14,544 bases of DNA, from NCBI GenBank assembly GCA_047603135.1, contig JBLKOW010000021.1, forward strand, positions 1 to 14,544, read 5' to 3'. This stretch comes from JACJVV01 sp047603135. GTDB taxonomy: Archaea; Nanobdellota; Nanobdellia; Woesearchaeales; JACJVV01. The translations under genes and the position numbers were made by a program. Positions 8,201-14,298 of this stretch are shown in pieces (the first letter of the stretch is position 1; the number at the start of each line of letters is the position of its first letter). The notes beneath the pieces were generated by a model. That model did no database searches. It saw nothing but the letters and a program-made list of their open reading frames with translations, and was not told the origin of the DNA.

Positions 8201-10397
8201 TATTTTCTTCAACGCGCTCAAGGTCGCGTAGTGCTTTGTTTTTCTTTTCTTCATATGATGCGATTCCTGAAATTTCCTCAATAATTTCTCGTCTTCCTGA
8301 TGTACTCATGTTACAGAAATTAATAATATCTCCTTGAAGTACAATATTATATCCATCAGGATTAATCTTTGCAATTGCCATAAGGTCTAAAATCTGCTGC
8401 CTTGTGCGTGCTTTATCGTTAATCTTATATTTTGACTGACCAGACTGCGTAACAATTCGTGTAATTTTAACTTCTTTTTCTTCAGTAGGAAACTCCATAT
8501 TTTTGTTATCGAAGTAAAGCGATACTTCTGCCTGCTTTGCTGGGTCTTTCTTTTTTCCGCCGTTGTAAATTAAATTTGCAGATTTCTCTGCACGAAGTGC
8601 TTTTGATGACGATTTACCAAGAACAAAAGTAAGAGCATCCATGATATTTGAATTATGAACAAATATATTATTAGCGACAAAATTATGATCTTCCTCTACA
8701 CATAAATCATATACCCATTCTTGATTTGAAGAAAATCGCTCAATCTCAACAATCTCATCCCAGTAGATATCTGATTCAGCAAGAAGTTTAAGTACATGCA
8801 CGCATTCATGCGAAGTACTGTGCATTTCAGATTCATGGGACATAAATACATTATGTACTAGTTCCTTAATCCCAGAAACACTCGGTATACATTGGTTGTA
8901 TGCATACGCCTCTAGTTTAGGAAATGTTTTTTTGTAGCTTTTTGGTGATATCTTTAATTCTTGTATGCTTTTTTTTATTAAGGGTAGTGCATCAATAAGG
9001 TCAACATTAGTGTTGCCTTTTCGCTGTAATAAGGAGTGCACTTTAAATTGTTTAATGGCATGTTTTAATTGAATATGGTGTGCAAATCTTTTAAAATTAT
9101 CAGCACCCCTAACAACTATTGTTTTATATGTTCCAATAAGCTCTCTCTGCACACAACTTTTAATGATTACTTTTGAAGAATATGTAATACCTAATCGTGT
9201 TAGCAATATTTCAATACCTTGTGCTAGTAGTGGGCTTTTAGTTGTAATTTCAATAGTGTGTTTTGAGATATAGCCATCACCACAATAAAGTCCATTCAAT
9301 ACCTCAGCGCTCTCTAGTGCGCCACTTGCCTGCATGTAAATATTACTAATCGATTTTTCTGCCGTTCCATGAAAAGACATACCAAATTTTTCAAGTAATA
9401 TCTTAATCGGTGAAGAGTATACTAAAACATCATATATACAGGGTTTATATTCTTTAATATGTGCCTCAGCACCAAAACATTTTTGCATTAAGTTGCTATA
9501 GTCATAAATAATTTCCTCATTTTCATTAGTGAACCATATTTGATTATTTTTAGTTATTCGTCCTTCGGCAAGCAAATATCCTAAAAGTCGAGAAAATTCT
9601 CCCGAGTTATTCCAAGGGATTTTATATATCTTTGAGCTATTTTTTGCTTTACAATAAGGTGTCTTTGCAATGATTTGATCATCTGGTAAACCTGCATTTC
9701 GCAGCATTCTAACAAGATGACTAAAAAGTATTGATTGTTTATCATGCAATGACTTAAGAACTATTTCAGGAATGCCAAGATGCTGTGCCGTTTCTTTCCT
9801 TGTTGCTTTCTTAAAATCTTTTGCTATGGAAAGGTATTCTTCTTGAAAGGGTACGTAGAGCAAATCATCAGTAGTTATGTCATCAAGTAAACCATAAAAA
9901 GTACGATTTTTTGGTGAACTGATTTTCCGGGGAACCGCAATGCGCACTCCCTTATGTAGCTCCTCAGCGTTAACACTCTTAATCTTGTCATTGGATAATA
10001 CAAAAAGCGGATGATAAGTGGTAGAAGTAATATTTCTTCCAGACCTTGTACGAATACTGATTAATTCTTTTGGTGAAGTTCTTTTTATATACGCTTGAAT
10101 CTTTCTTTTTTTTGTTTGTAGTGTTTTTGTATCAAGGCATTCTATTTCAGTCCCATCTCCCTCAATAACATAACCATCGTCTATAGTACGGTAGTTTCCT
10201 TTTCTAATTTTACTATTAACTAAATTGCCAATAGACTCTTGTGTGCCATCTGCTAGAGAAACAACAGTACTTCCGATGACACATTTACCGCTCCCATTTG
10301 GACCAAGAACTACATTAAAAGTATCATTAAAAGGAATCTCTGTTCGTTTTGCAAAACTCTTAAATCCATGCAGGACAAGTTTATTTATCTTTGTAAT
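5268..10397 (-). CDS. smc: Chromosome segregation ATPase SMC, intein-containing precursor
   Basis: SMC forms a dimeric ring ATPase that organises and segregates chromosomes. The precursor is 1709 residues; removing the 544-residue intein leaves 1165, normal for SMC. In spliced numbering: N-terminal ATPase half with NKLVLHGFKSF and Walker A GPNGSGK-SN (residues 32-40), PDGYNIVLQGDI, a coiled coil, a hinge at about 520-660 (GYATDLIEFD; SGAMQGGF), a second coiled coil, then the signature LSGGEK (1076-1081), Walker B FYILDE (D1104, E1105) and the D-loop region DAALDKK. No frameshift is seen. The reading frame is open upstream only to a TAA four codons before an ATT at 10395-10397. No ATG, GTG or TTG lies between that stop and the conserved first strand, and AGGTG stands 5 nt before the ATT, so I take ATT as the start. 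A start at the GTG at 9945-9947 would fall inside the intein and drop Walker A. Confidence 0.93.
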   Translation of the reverse strand: MTKINKLVLHGFKSFAKRTEIPFNDTFNVVLGPNGSGKCVIGSTVVSLADGTQESIGNLVNSKIRKGNYRTIDDGYVIEGDGTEIECLDTKTLQTKKRKIQAYIKRTSPKELISIRTRSGRNITSTTYHPLFVLSNDKIKSVNAEELHKGVRIAVPRKISSPKNRTFYGLLDDITTDDLLYVPFQEEYLSIAKDFKKATRKETAQHLGIPEIVLKSLHDKQSILFSHLVRMLRNAGLPDDQIIAKTPYCKAKNSSKIYKIPWNNSGEFSRLLGYLLAEGRITKNNQIWFTNENEEIIYDYSNLMQKCFGAEAHIKEYKPCIYDVLVYSSPIKILLEKFGMSFHGTAEKSISNIYMQASGALESAEVLNGLYCGDGYISKHTIEITTKSPLLAQGIEILLTRLGITYSSKVIIKSCVQRELIGTYKTIVVRGADNFKRFAHHIQLKHAIKQFKVHSLLQRKGNTNVDLIDALPLIKKSIQELKISPKSYKKTFPKLEAYAYNQCIPSVSGIKELVHNVFMSHESEMHSTSHECVHVLKLLAESDIYWDEIVEIERFSSNQEWVYDLCVEEDHNFVANNIFVHNSNIMDALTFVLGKSSSKALRAEKSANLIYNGGKKKDPAKQAEVSLYFDNKNMEFPTEEKEVKITRIVTQSGQSKYKINDKARTRQQILDLMAIAKINPDGYNIVLQGDIINFCNMSTSGRREIIEEISGIASYEEKKNKALRDLERVEENIREADIVLAERKTYLKELKKDRDQALKYKEMSEKVNSNKATLLNLQITRKKKEHGDMGTQIEDLKKQIAKYEEDIASLKKDNEDKKKTIQDINKEIEEKGEKEQVEINRQVESLKIDITKNTSRISHLESELVKIDRREKDLFSSLQEIKGKTSDLGTQQKELEKRIVQLKKDKEVVDTKIAEFRKKHNLDQAGNIDKEIDEVDKIVEQLQQEMQKKREHQQELIRKKDNLEFQINTIDERIAKVKSVEKEHKNELDAIKKKRTDFKNATVELNGLLNEDSKLSSHLVQARKELMVKNDQLGELQMKENAIQHSINADIAVKRILELKSRKEGIYNTVAELGNVASAYATALEIAAGNRIKSVVVENDGVAAECIKYLKTNKLGTATLLPLNKIRGAERNPEMNAVLKMPGVKGYATDLIEFDPKFKNVFSYVFGNTVVVDSIDVARRVGIGKCKMVTLDGDYCDVSGAMQGGFRSKRKEAMGFRDDDISKKRRKMEGEVQELSGKISGYEQRKQELEDQILRLRTFKAELEGDIIKAERSLHISEEDMEGSIKNKEEISKELNEVDKEMQSLQNDISKQNRDLAQHKIKRQQLRDTITQLRSPTLMAELNTFEEKRGEITQETIKAESELSSMNQQMSSMYSTEKGNIERLITQLDKEREDFKTEIKELQQLNGIKNKELQEKEAHAKKFYAQFKEMFNKRGALSDSINTNDVKINGKQQKSRDLEIKLNTHSLNNARTAAELAGLEQEFEQYKDAPLLKEKDEETLKREIYRFEKMKEEIGNVNMKALEMYERISKEYESLLDKKGTLDKEREDVLKLIEEIDSKKKDLFMSNFNVINEHFQAIFNDLSTKGKAYMELENPEDPFAEGVQIKVKITGNKFLDIKSLSGGEKTMTALAFIFAIQEHDPAEFYILDEVDAALDKKNSERLADLIRKYCSKAQYIVISHNDGIIGKGENLFGVSMDEHGQSKVTALQL
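8652..10283 (-). mobile_element. Intein with LAGLIDADG homing endonuclease in the SMC Walker A loop
   Basis: A 544-residue in-frame intervening protein. It begins with Cys1 (CVIGSTVVSLADGT, block A), has block B TSTTYH (T88-x2-H91) and ends with block F/G residues VYDLCVEEDHNFVAN...NIFVHN. His543 and Asn544 are the terminal residues and Ser is the +1 extein residue. These are the residues expected for class 1 splicing. Between the splicing blocks lie two LAGLIDADG motifs, LLGYLLAEG (233-241, acidic E240) and LNGLYCGDG (329-337, acidic D336), so the endonuclease looks intact. A helix-turn-helix-like stretch (KETAQHLGIPEIVLKSL) precedes the first. Insertion is exactly between the Lys and Ser of GPNGSGK-SN, so SMC cannot bind ATP until splicing. 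It is classed as a mobile element because homing inteins spread into intein-free alleles. Boundaries are residue-exact from motif and host-family alignment by eye. Confidence 0.95.
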
Positions 10398-10407
10398 ATT
10401 TCCACCT
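10395..10407 (-). promoter_or_regulatory. Shine-Dalgarno plus ATT start of smc
   Basis: The minus strand reads AGGTG (10407-10403), a 5-nt spacer, then ATT (10397-10395) opening the SMC frame as (M)TKINKLVLHGF. The same AGGTG core with a 6-nt spacer precedes the ATG of the pilin-like gene at 13724, so this is a working SD type in this genome. A TAA stop four codons upstream and the absence of any ATG, GTG or TTG fix the start to this codon or to an even less likely one (ATA three codons later, CTG at codon 9). Confidence 0.7.
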
Positions 10408-10431
10408 TATGATACGTTACAATTTCATTTT

Positions 10432-10440
10432 GTTAATAAG
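10432..10440 (-). promoter_or_regulatory. Probable TATA box for smc
   Basis: Minus-strand CTTATTAAC is centred about 39 nt before the ATT start. It would place transcription start near 10410 and leave a leader of about 13 nt that still contains the SD. The 11-mer CTTATTAACAA is repeated upstream of rnhB at a leaderless spacing. The 95-nt gap 10398-10492 between smc and the upstream surface-protein gene holds nothing else recognisable. Confidence 0.4.
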
Positions 10441-10492
10441 CGTTTTGATTCAATAGTATATGCTTTCGCTTGTTTAAGTAATTTAGCAAGTT

Positions 10493-12082
10493 TTATGTAA
10501 ATTTTGTTTTACATAATTCATATGCTTCATATTTTAAATAATCACAATATACATCATTTTCCTGTGCTATTGCAAAATTATAATAACAAACTCCAAAGAA
10601 TGGCGCCATAGCTTGTTCACCAGGAATGGTGGAAACTGATCCAACTCCTACTCTAGTAATATGGTCACAAATAGTAATATCTCCTTTTTCTATTGCTAAT
10701 TTCTCAAAACAATCATTACTTTGTATATGTTTACAAATTTCAATAGTTCTATCAACACACTTGTTTTGCATGCATACTTGATCTTTGCAGTGGAAATCTG
10801 ATGAGCATTCCATACAAAGACCAAGTAATCCTTCATCAAAACGATGGTTTATGCATCTGTGTGTATCTAATGGGCAATAATTCCATTCAATATTTTGTTC
10901 AACATAATAATCACATACTAATCCTTGAAATCCATCAATACTAATAAAAGAATTCTGGTTACAACAAACTTCACTAGTTTCTATTAATTCAATCCAGCTC
11001 GCATGACAAATCCCATAAACGCACTCAGTGCCTAGTGGGCAATCTATATCCCTATAACAAACATCACCTATTTCTGCTTTGAATCTTGGTTTAGTAGTTC
11101 CTGTGAGATTTAATTCAAACTCTGGAAGTCCATGGCAGTCTTCATTACCTAAGAGGATAGTGAACGGAAGTGTTTGTAAGTAATACTTATTAATTTCCTC
11201 AACTTCAGAAAAGTTGCACACAGCAGTCATTCCTTTTAAATTTTCAAGTTCTTGATTAAGTGGTTTATATACTATCTCCGTCATATACTCTTCTCCCCAC
11301 TTACCAATACTACCAATAATTATAGTTGCAGGCTTTAGGTGTAATGAATACATAAGAACACCTAATTCACATGATTTGTTCACTGAAAAGGTGACATTTG
11401 AAGTTAATGTATTACCTAATAATCCCTGAGAAGTAATTTGTTGATATGTTGCTGGTATGCATGTTTTCATTTTTTCCAAAAAACAATCGGTAGTCTCACA
11501 TGCTGTTTTAGATTTATTTGTTAATTCATTGTTATTTGCTAATGGATCTGTAATATTGTCTAAGGTATCAGTGTAATTAATTTGTAGATTCTCACGATGT
11601 GCTTTGCATATTTGTAATTCTTCATTGCATATAGTAATGGCTGTGTTAAATTGGGCAATACTTGACTCTATTTCTTCAATTTCTTGCGTAATACTCTCTA
11701 TATCTTTATACTCTGGTTGGTTTACTGGTGCACTACATTCACTCGTATCAAACTGACAGTTTGTACATTTCATCATGCCACCACTAAATCCAAGGATGTT
11801 ACATGGTATTTCTTTGTGGGTATCGCATTGTTCTCCTTCTTCAAGAATGCCGTTTCCACAAATAGCAAATAACCCTAAATGACTACACCCTTCTTTCCAC
11901 CATTGCCAATCTTTAAACCATGATTCCTGTCCCCATCTCTCGTAGTAATGAATACACAAATCAGTTGGTACATTTCCTGTGATAGTCAATTCAGGAGTAT
12001 ATAATAAAAAAGTTCCAAAAAGAAATAGTGTGAAAACTATTATGGTTTGAAATCCAAGTTTTTTTGTTTCTGAATTTTTCAT
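10493..12082 (-). CDS. Membrane-anchored Cys-rich surface protein (long paralog)
   Basis: A 529-residue exported protein without a named family that I can assign with certainty. A short basic N-terminus and one hydrophobic segment (about 11-28) anchor it; the rest should face outside. In order: HYYERWGQESWFKDWQWWK (45-63), shared with the neighbouring gene; a Cys-rich CGNGILEEGEQCD motif (75-87) of the kind seen in bacterial and archaeal surface proteins; an acidic coiled coil (about 125-170); a middle domain with paired Cys (TCIPATYQQIT ... MTAVCNF); a Cys-rich EGF-like stretch (DVCYRDIDCPLGTECVYGIC); and at the C-terminus two copies of a Cys/Ala repeat (DCFEKLAIEKGDITICDHI at 457-475, VCYYNFAIAQENDVYCDYL at 498-516). 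The many Cys imply disulfides. The ATG is 6 nt after the paralog's stop, with TAAGGAG as stop plus SD, so the two form an operon. Adhesion or a cell-contact role is only a guess. Confidence 0.85.
   Translation of the reverse strand: MKNSETKKLGFQTIIVFTLFLFGTFLLYTPELTITGNVPTDLCIHYYERWGQESWFKDWQWWKEGCSHLGLFAICGNGILEEGEQCDTHKEIPCNILGFSGGMMKCTNCQFDTSECSAPVNQPEYKDIESITQEIEEIESSIAQFNTAITICNEELQICKAHRENLQINYTDTLDNITDPLANNNELTNKSKTACETTDCFLEKMKTCIPATYQQITSQGLLGNTLTSNVTFSVNKSCELGVLMYSLHLKPATIIIGSIGKWGEEYMTEIVYKPLNQELENLKGMTAVCNFSEVEEINKYYLQTLPFTILLGNEDCHGLPEFELNLTGTTKPRFKAEIGDVCYRDIDCPLGTECVYGICHASWIELIETSEVCCNQNSFISIDGFQGLVCDYYVEQNIEWNYCPLDTHRCINHRFDEGLLGLCMECSSDFHCKDQVCMQNKCVDRTIEICKHIQSNDCFEKLAIEKGDITICDHITRVGVGSVSTIPGEQAMAPFFGVCYYNFAIAQENDVYCDYLKYEAYELCKTKFT
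11892..11948 (-). repeat. Copy 1 of WF-DWQWWK coding repeat
   Basis: This stretch encodes YYERWGQESWFKDWQWWKE in the long surface protein. It matches 12576-12632 in the neighbouring gene at an offset of 684 bases, with roughly 8-10 differences in 57 bases by eye. It marks the shared N-terminal module of the tandem paralogs. Confidence 0.6.
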
Positions 12083-12088
12083 TGCTCC

Positions 12089-12757
12089 TTATGACATAAT
12101 GTATTCTATACAATATGGTTCTCCGTAATCTTCAGGTTTACAGTATATCTCTGTACATGTTTCAACATTATTATTCCCATCATAAAAACAAATATTACAT
12201 CCATCGTTCCACTTAATACAATTTTCTAAATAAAGTTCTGTAAGATTGCCAGAACTATTAATACTAATTTCGCATTCATTCAGCTCAATCATGCATTGTG
12301 TATGCTCTTCAGAAAGTGTTGAACGTAATTCCTTTAATTCTATAAGTTTATTTTCTGTTTGAAGTATTATGTCATAATTAACTTCATCAGGAATATCACA
12401 ATTACGTACATCCCACATGCAATCATGAGTACATTTCATATTTCCTCCTTGCAACCCAATGAGTGAACAACTAACGATTTCATTTGTATCACATTGTTCA
12501 CCAGGTTCTAATATGCCATTTCCACACAGAAATTCTTTCTCCTTAAGATTTTGCTTGTTAAAATCATAACAATGGTCTTTCCACCATTGCCAATCATTAA
12601 ACCATGATTCCTGGCTCCATCGTTCATAATAAGTTGTACATGTTTCACTTTGAATAGCATGACCTGTAAATTGTAAAGGCATTGTCGCAAAGAATCCTAT
12701 GGTGACAAAGAGAGCAAACCCTCCTAAAACAAGCAGTTTGTGTAATTTTTCATCCAT
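12089..12757 (-). CDS. Membrane-anchored Cys-rich surface protein (short paralog)
   Basis: A 222-residue exported protein paralogous to the longer downstream gene. It has an N-terminal membrane anchor (about 8-26), TYYERWSQESWFNDWQWWK (42-60), CGNGILEPGEQCD (78-90), GGNMKCTHDC (104-113), a short coiled coil (about 128-165), then a different Cys-rich tail containing WNDGCNIC and CTEIYC. The middle and repeat domains of the long paralog are missing, so this is either a shorter sister or the ancestral module. The start chosen is the ATG at 12757, because a TATATAT box is centred 26-27 nt upstream (leaderless) and the N-terminus then matches the paralog. Upstream in-frame alternatives are a GTG at 12778 and an ATG at 12769. 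It is the first gene of a two-gene operon. The function is unknown; an extracellular disulfide-rich binding role is plausible. Confidence 0.85.
   Translation of the reverse strand: MDEKLHKLLVLGGFALFVTIGFFATMPLQFTGHAIQSETCTTYYERWSQESWFNDWQWWKDHCYDFNKQNLKEKEFLCGNGILEPGEQCDTNEIVSCSLIGLQGGNMKCTHDCMWDVRNCDIPDEVNYDIILQTENKLIELKELRSTLSEEHTQCMIELNECEISINSSGNLTELYLENCIKWNDGCNICFYDGNNNVETCTEIYCKPEDYGEPYCIEYIMS
12576..12632 (-). repeat. Copy 2 of WF-DWQWWK coding repeat
   Basis: Encodes YYERWSQESWFNDWQWWKD in the short surface protein and is the partner of 11892-11948. The closeness at the DNA level, including codon choice across the WFxDWQWW segment, suggests a fairly recent tandem duplication or gene conversion. 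Strong selection on the protein, with its single-codon Trp residues, would also keep the DNA alike. Confidence 0.6.
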
Positions 12758-12779
12758 CTTGTATTCCATGCACTCCACA

Positions 12780-12787
12780 ATATATAA
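12780..12787 (-). promoter_or_regulatory. TATA box for the surface-protein operon
   Basis: Minus-strand TTATATAT, preceded by an A-rich BRE-like CGAAAAC, is centred 26-27 nt before the ATG at 12757. This is nearly the same spacing as alaS and supports a leaderless mRNA starting at that ATG rather than at the upstream GTG or ATG. Confidence 0.6.
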
Positions 12788-12847
12788 GGTTTTCGTGAAG
12801 CTAAGGTATTAAGAATACTAATAACCTGATTTGTACCTCATTGAGTA

Positions 12848-13510
12848 CTAAAATCCTCTCAAACTTTTCTGGGCGCTCTTAGTAACTAACTTTTTGTATG
12901 ATTGCCAGCTTTTTCGAAAGTAAACATTGTACTGTGCATGATTATAATATTTCTTAAGAAATGCAACAGTGACAGGATCAGAAGGATATCCAGAACCGAG
13001 ATTAATATTAATTTTTTCTTTAATGGCAGTAATTGCTCTATCGCGCGTTACTTTTGCAAGAATTGATGCTGCACTAACCACTGCATACTTTGCATCTGCT
13101 TTATGCTCTGAAATAATCTCACATTGCTTTATTAAATTCATTCTAACAAATGCATTATATGCTTCTGCATTATTTGATGGCAAATCTAAAATAACGGTGC
13201 TTGGTTGTAATTTATTGATAATCATTGCAGAATGCAGTCCTTCAAGAGTATTAAGATTAAGGTTTGGTGATGCAAGCGCTTCATCAATTTCTTTTGGGCT
13301 TAATGATATAATATGATGTTTCAAAAATTTAGCTGACACAATGGCATCATAAAGCGTTTCTCTTCGTGCAGGTGTCAATACTTTCGAATCTTTTACTCCC
13401 ATCCTCTCAAGAAGAGGGATATCTTTCTCTTGCACCATAACTCCTGCTAAAACTAACGGTCCCACAACTGGTCCTCTTCCAGCCTCATCAATCCCTGCAA
13501 TGTGTTTCAT
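12848..13510 (-). CDS. rnhB: Ribonuclease HII with C-terminal PIP-like tail
   Basis: Cleaves RNA in RNA/DNA hybrids and incises at ribonucleotides embedded in DNA. The 220 residues match archaeal RNase HII in length and motifs. The DEDD metal-binding set is visible as D8 and E9 (GIDEAGRGPVVGP), D109 (VILDLPS) and D139 (EHKADAKYAVVSAASILAKVTRD). GSGYPSDP follows at about residues 172-179. The last residues, Q214-KS-L217-RG-F220, fit the PCNA-interacting pattern QxxLxxF and end at the protein's final residue, as expected for a clamp-tethering tail; PCNA binding by archaeal RNase HII is known. The ATG at 13510 has a TTATTAAC element centred about 25 nt upstream, implying a leaderless mRNA. The gene heads the minus-strand block and is divergent from the pilin-like gene. 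The identity is secure. Confidence 0.97.
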   Translation of the reverse strand: MKHIAGIDEAGRGPVVGPLVLAGVMVQEKDIPLLERMGVKDSKVLTPARRETLYDAIVSAKFLKHHIISLSPKEIDEALASPNLNLNTLEGLHSAMIINKLQPSTVILDLPSNNAEAYNAFVRMNLIKQCEIISEHKADAKYAVVSAASILAKVTRDRAITAIKEKININLGSGYPSDPVTVAFLKKYYNHAQYNVYFRKSWQSYKKLVTKSAQKSLRGF

Positions 13511-13530
13511 GTTTGTTCAAAAACATGGTT

Positions 13531-13539
13531 GTTAATAAG
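13531..13539 (-). promoter_or_regulatory. Probable TATA box for rnhB
   Basis: Minus-strand CTTATTAAC is centred about 25 nt before the rnhB ATG, consistent with leaderless transcription. The 11-mer CTTATTAACAA recurs upstream of smc. The divergent 213-nt region 13511-13723 contains this element and the pilin promoter; I see no RNA gene or operator palindrome in it. Confidence 0.45.
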
Positions 13540-13647
13540 TCTATCTGTTGTAGATTTCATATTTTTAGATTAAATTAGTGATAAATTGGTGACAAAACTC
13601 CTTTTTTTGGATACTTACTCGAGATTTTAGATGTTTTTGTAGAAACA

Positions 13648-13655
13648 TTTATAAA
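13648..13655 (+). promoter_or_regulatory. TATA box for the pilin-like operon
   Basis: TTTATAAA, preceded by the A-rich AGAAACA (possible BRE), would place transcription start near 13678 and give a leader of about 46 nt carrying the SD at 13711-13717. A second weaker element, GATTATAAC at 13669-13677, could serve instead with a shorter leader. Confidence 0.5.
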
Positions 13656-13710
13656 GAAGTAATTGTAGGATTATAACTATACTAGTTCAAAAATTATATT
13701 TTCCTAGGAA

Positions 13711-13717
13711 AGAGGTG
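13711..13717 (+). promoter_or_regulatory. Shine-Dalgarno that decides the pilin-like start
   Basis: AGAGGTG lies 6 nt before the ATG at 13724. The frame is also open to a GTG at 13715, but that GTG is part of the SD itself, so the ATG at 13724 is the real start. Confidence 0.65.
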
Positions 13718-13723
13718 TATGAT

Positions 13724-14293
13724 ATGAAATTATTCCGAAGAAACAAGCGGGGTTCGCTCTCGCTTTCAATGGAGGCAATAGTAATTCTCATTTTAGCGGT
13801 AGTCATGCTTGGTCTTGGACTCACGTTTGTACGGACAATGTTTGGTGATATAACAACAAGAGCACGTACTGCAATTGATGTAGCAGATTTATCTGCACAG
13901 CCAAATGAAGGTGATCCAATCGTTTTCAGTCCAAGTTCTCCGGAAGTACGTGAGGGAAGATCAGTTCAGGTGCAAGTAGGATTCTACAACTCACATCTTG
14001 AAAATGAAGAGTGGATGCTGAGAATTGAAGCCGAGGGTGATAAGTGTGGTGGCTTAAGGGATGATTTTGAAGATTGTGTATATAATGGAATAAATGTTCT
14101 TTATAATGACCTTGAATTTAGTCTTGAGAAAGACCAAGTAGTTGGTTGGAATATAATTTTTGAGGCAGGACAATCAGTCGATAGAGGTGCGTCAACCCCT
14201 TATTTATTTACAGTAAAGTTCTGTAAACCTGATGGTGATGATTGTGGCACGCCTGTATTTCAAAGGGAAATAGTCCTAACGGTACGGAGATAG
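13724..14293 (+). CDS. Archaellin/pilin-like protein with class III signal peptide
   Basis: A 189-residue secreted protein. The N-terminus is the archaeal type IV pilin arrangement: a basic leader (FRRNKRG), a likely prepilin-peptidase site after G10, then SLSLSMEAIVILIL and a hydrophobic helix to about residue 36. The Glu at 17 is +7 after that site, slightly farther than the usual +5, so cleavage is probable but not certain. After the helix comes a soluble domain with beta-sandwich-like strands (EVREGRSVQVQVGFYN; REIVLTV) and two close Cys pairs (in CGGLRDDFEDC and CKPDGDDC) that may form disulfides. It should be exported and either assembled in a pilus or kept at the membrane. No pilus ATPase or prepilin peptidase is in the window. 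The next gene begins 5 nt later, so the two form an operon. Confidence 0.82.
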   Translation: MKLFRRNKRGSLSLSMEAIVILILAVVMLGLGLTFVRTMFGDITTRARTAIDVADLSAQPNEGDPIVFSPSSPEVREGRSVQVQVGFYNSHLENEEWMLRIEAEGDKCGGLRDDFEDCVYNGINVLYNDLEFSLEKDQVVGWNIIFEAGQSVDRGASTPYLFTVKFCKPDGDDCGTPVFQREIVLTVRR

Positions 14294-14298
14294 AAACC

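Noticed and set aside
5268..9947. SMC gene starting at the GTG at 9945-9947
   Set aside because: This start lies inside the intein. The frame continues upstream without stops through the intein N-terminus and the Walker A sequence to the ATT at 10397.
10024..10039. Near-perfect 16-base palindrome around AATATT
   Set aside because: It lies inside the intein coding region (around SGRNITST) with one mismatched pair, and no operator logic is expected there.
10417..10428. Three-codon ATG-AAA-TTG-TAA mini-frame just before smc
   Set aside because: It would be transcribed only if the start site were well upstream of the best TATA candidate, and the SMC SD follows directly. Most likely chance.
10225..10500. 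91-codon open frame on the plus strand opposite the smc 5' end
   Set aside because: It is antisense to the conserved SMC N-terminus and intein block A, and its protein shows no recognisable motif.
12758..12778. Upstream GTG (12778) and ATG (12769) starts for the short surface protein
   Set aside because: The TATA box spacing puts transcription start at about the ATG at 12757, and the extra residues have no counterpart in the paralog.
14242..14298. N-terminal extension of the 74-residue membrane protein to the ATG at 14242
   Set aside because: It would overlap the pilin-like gene by 52 bases, and the SD (GGAGAT) fits the ATG at 14299.
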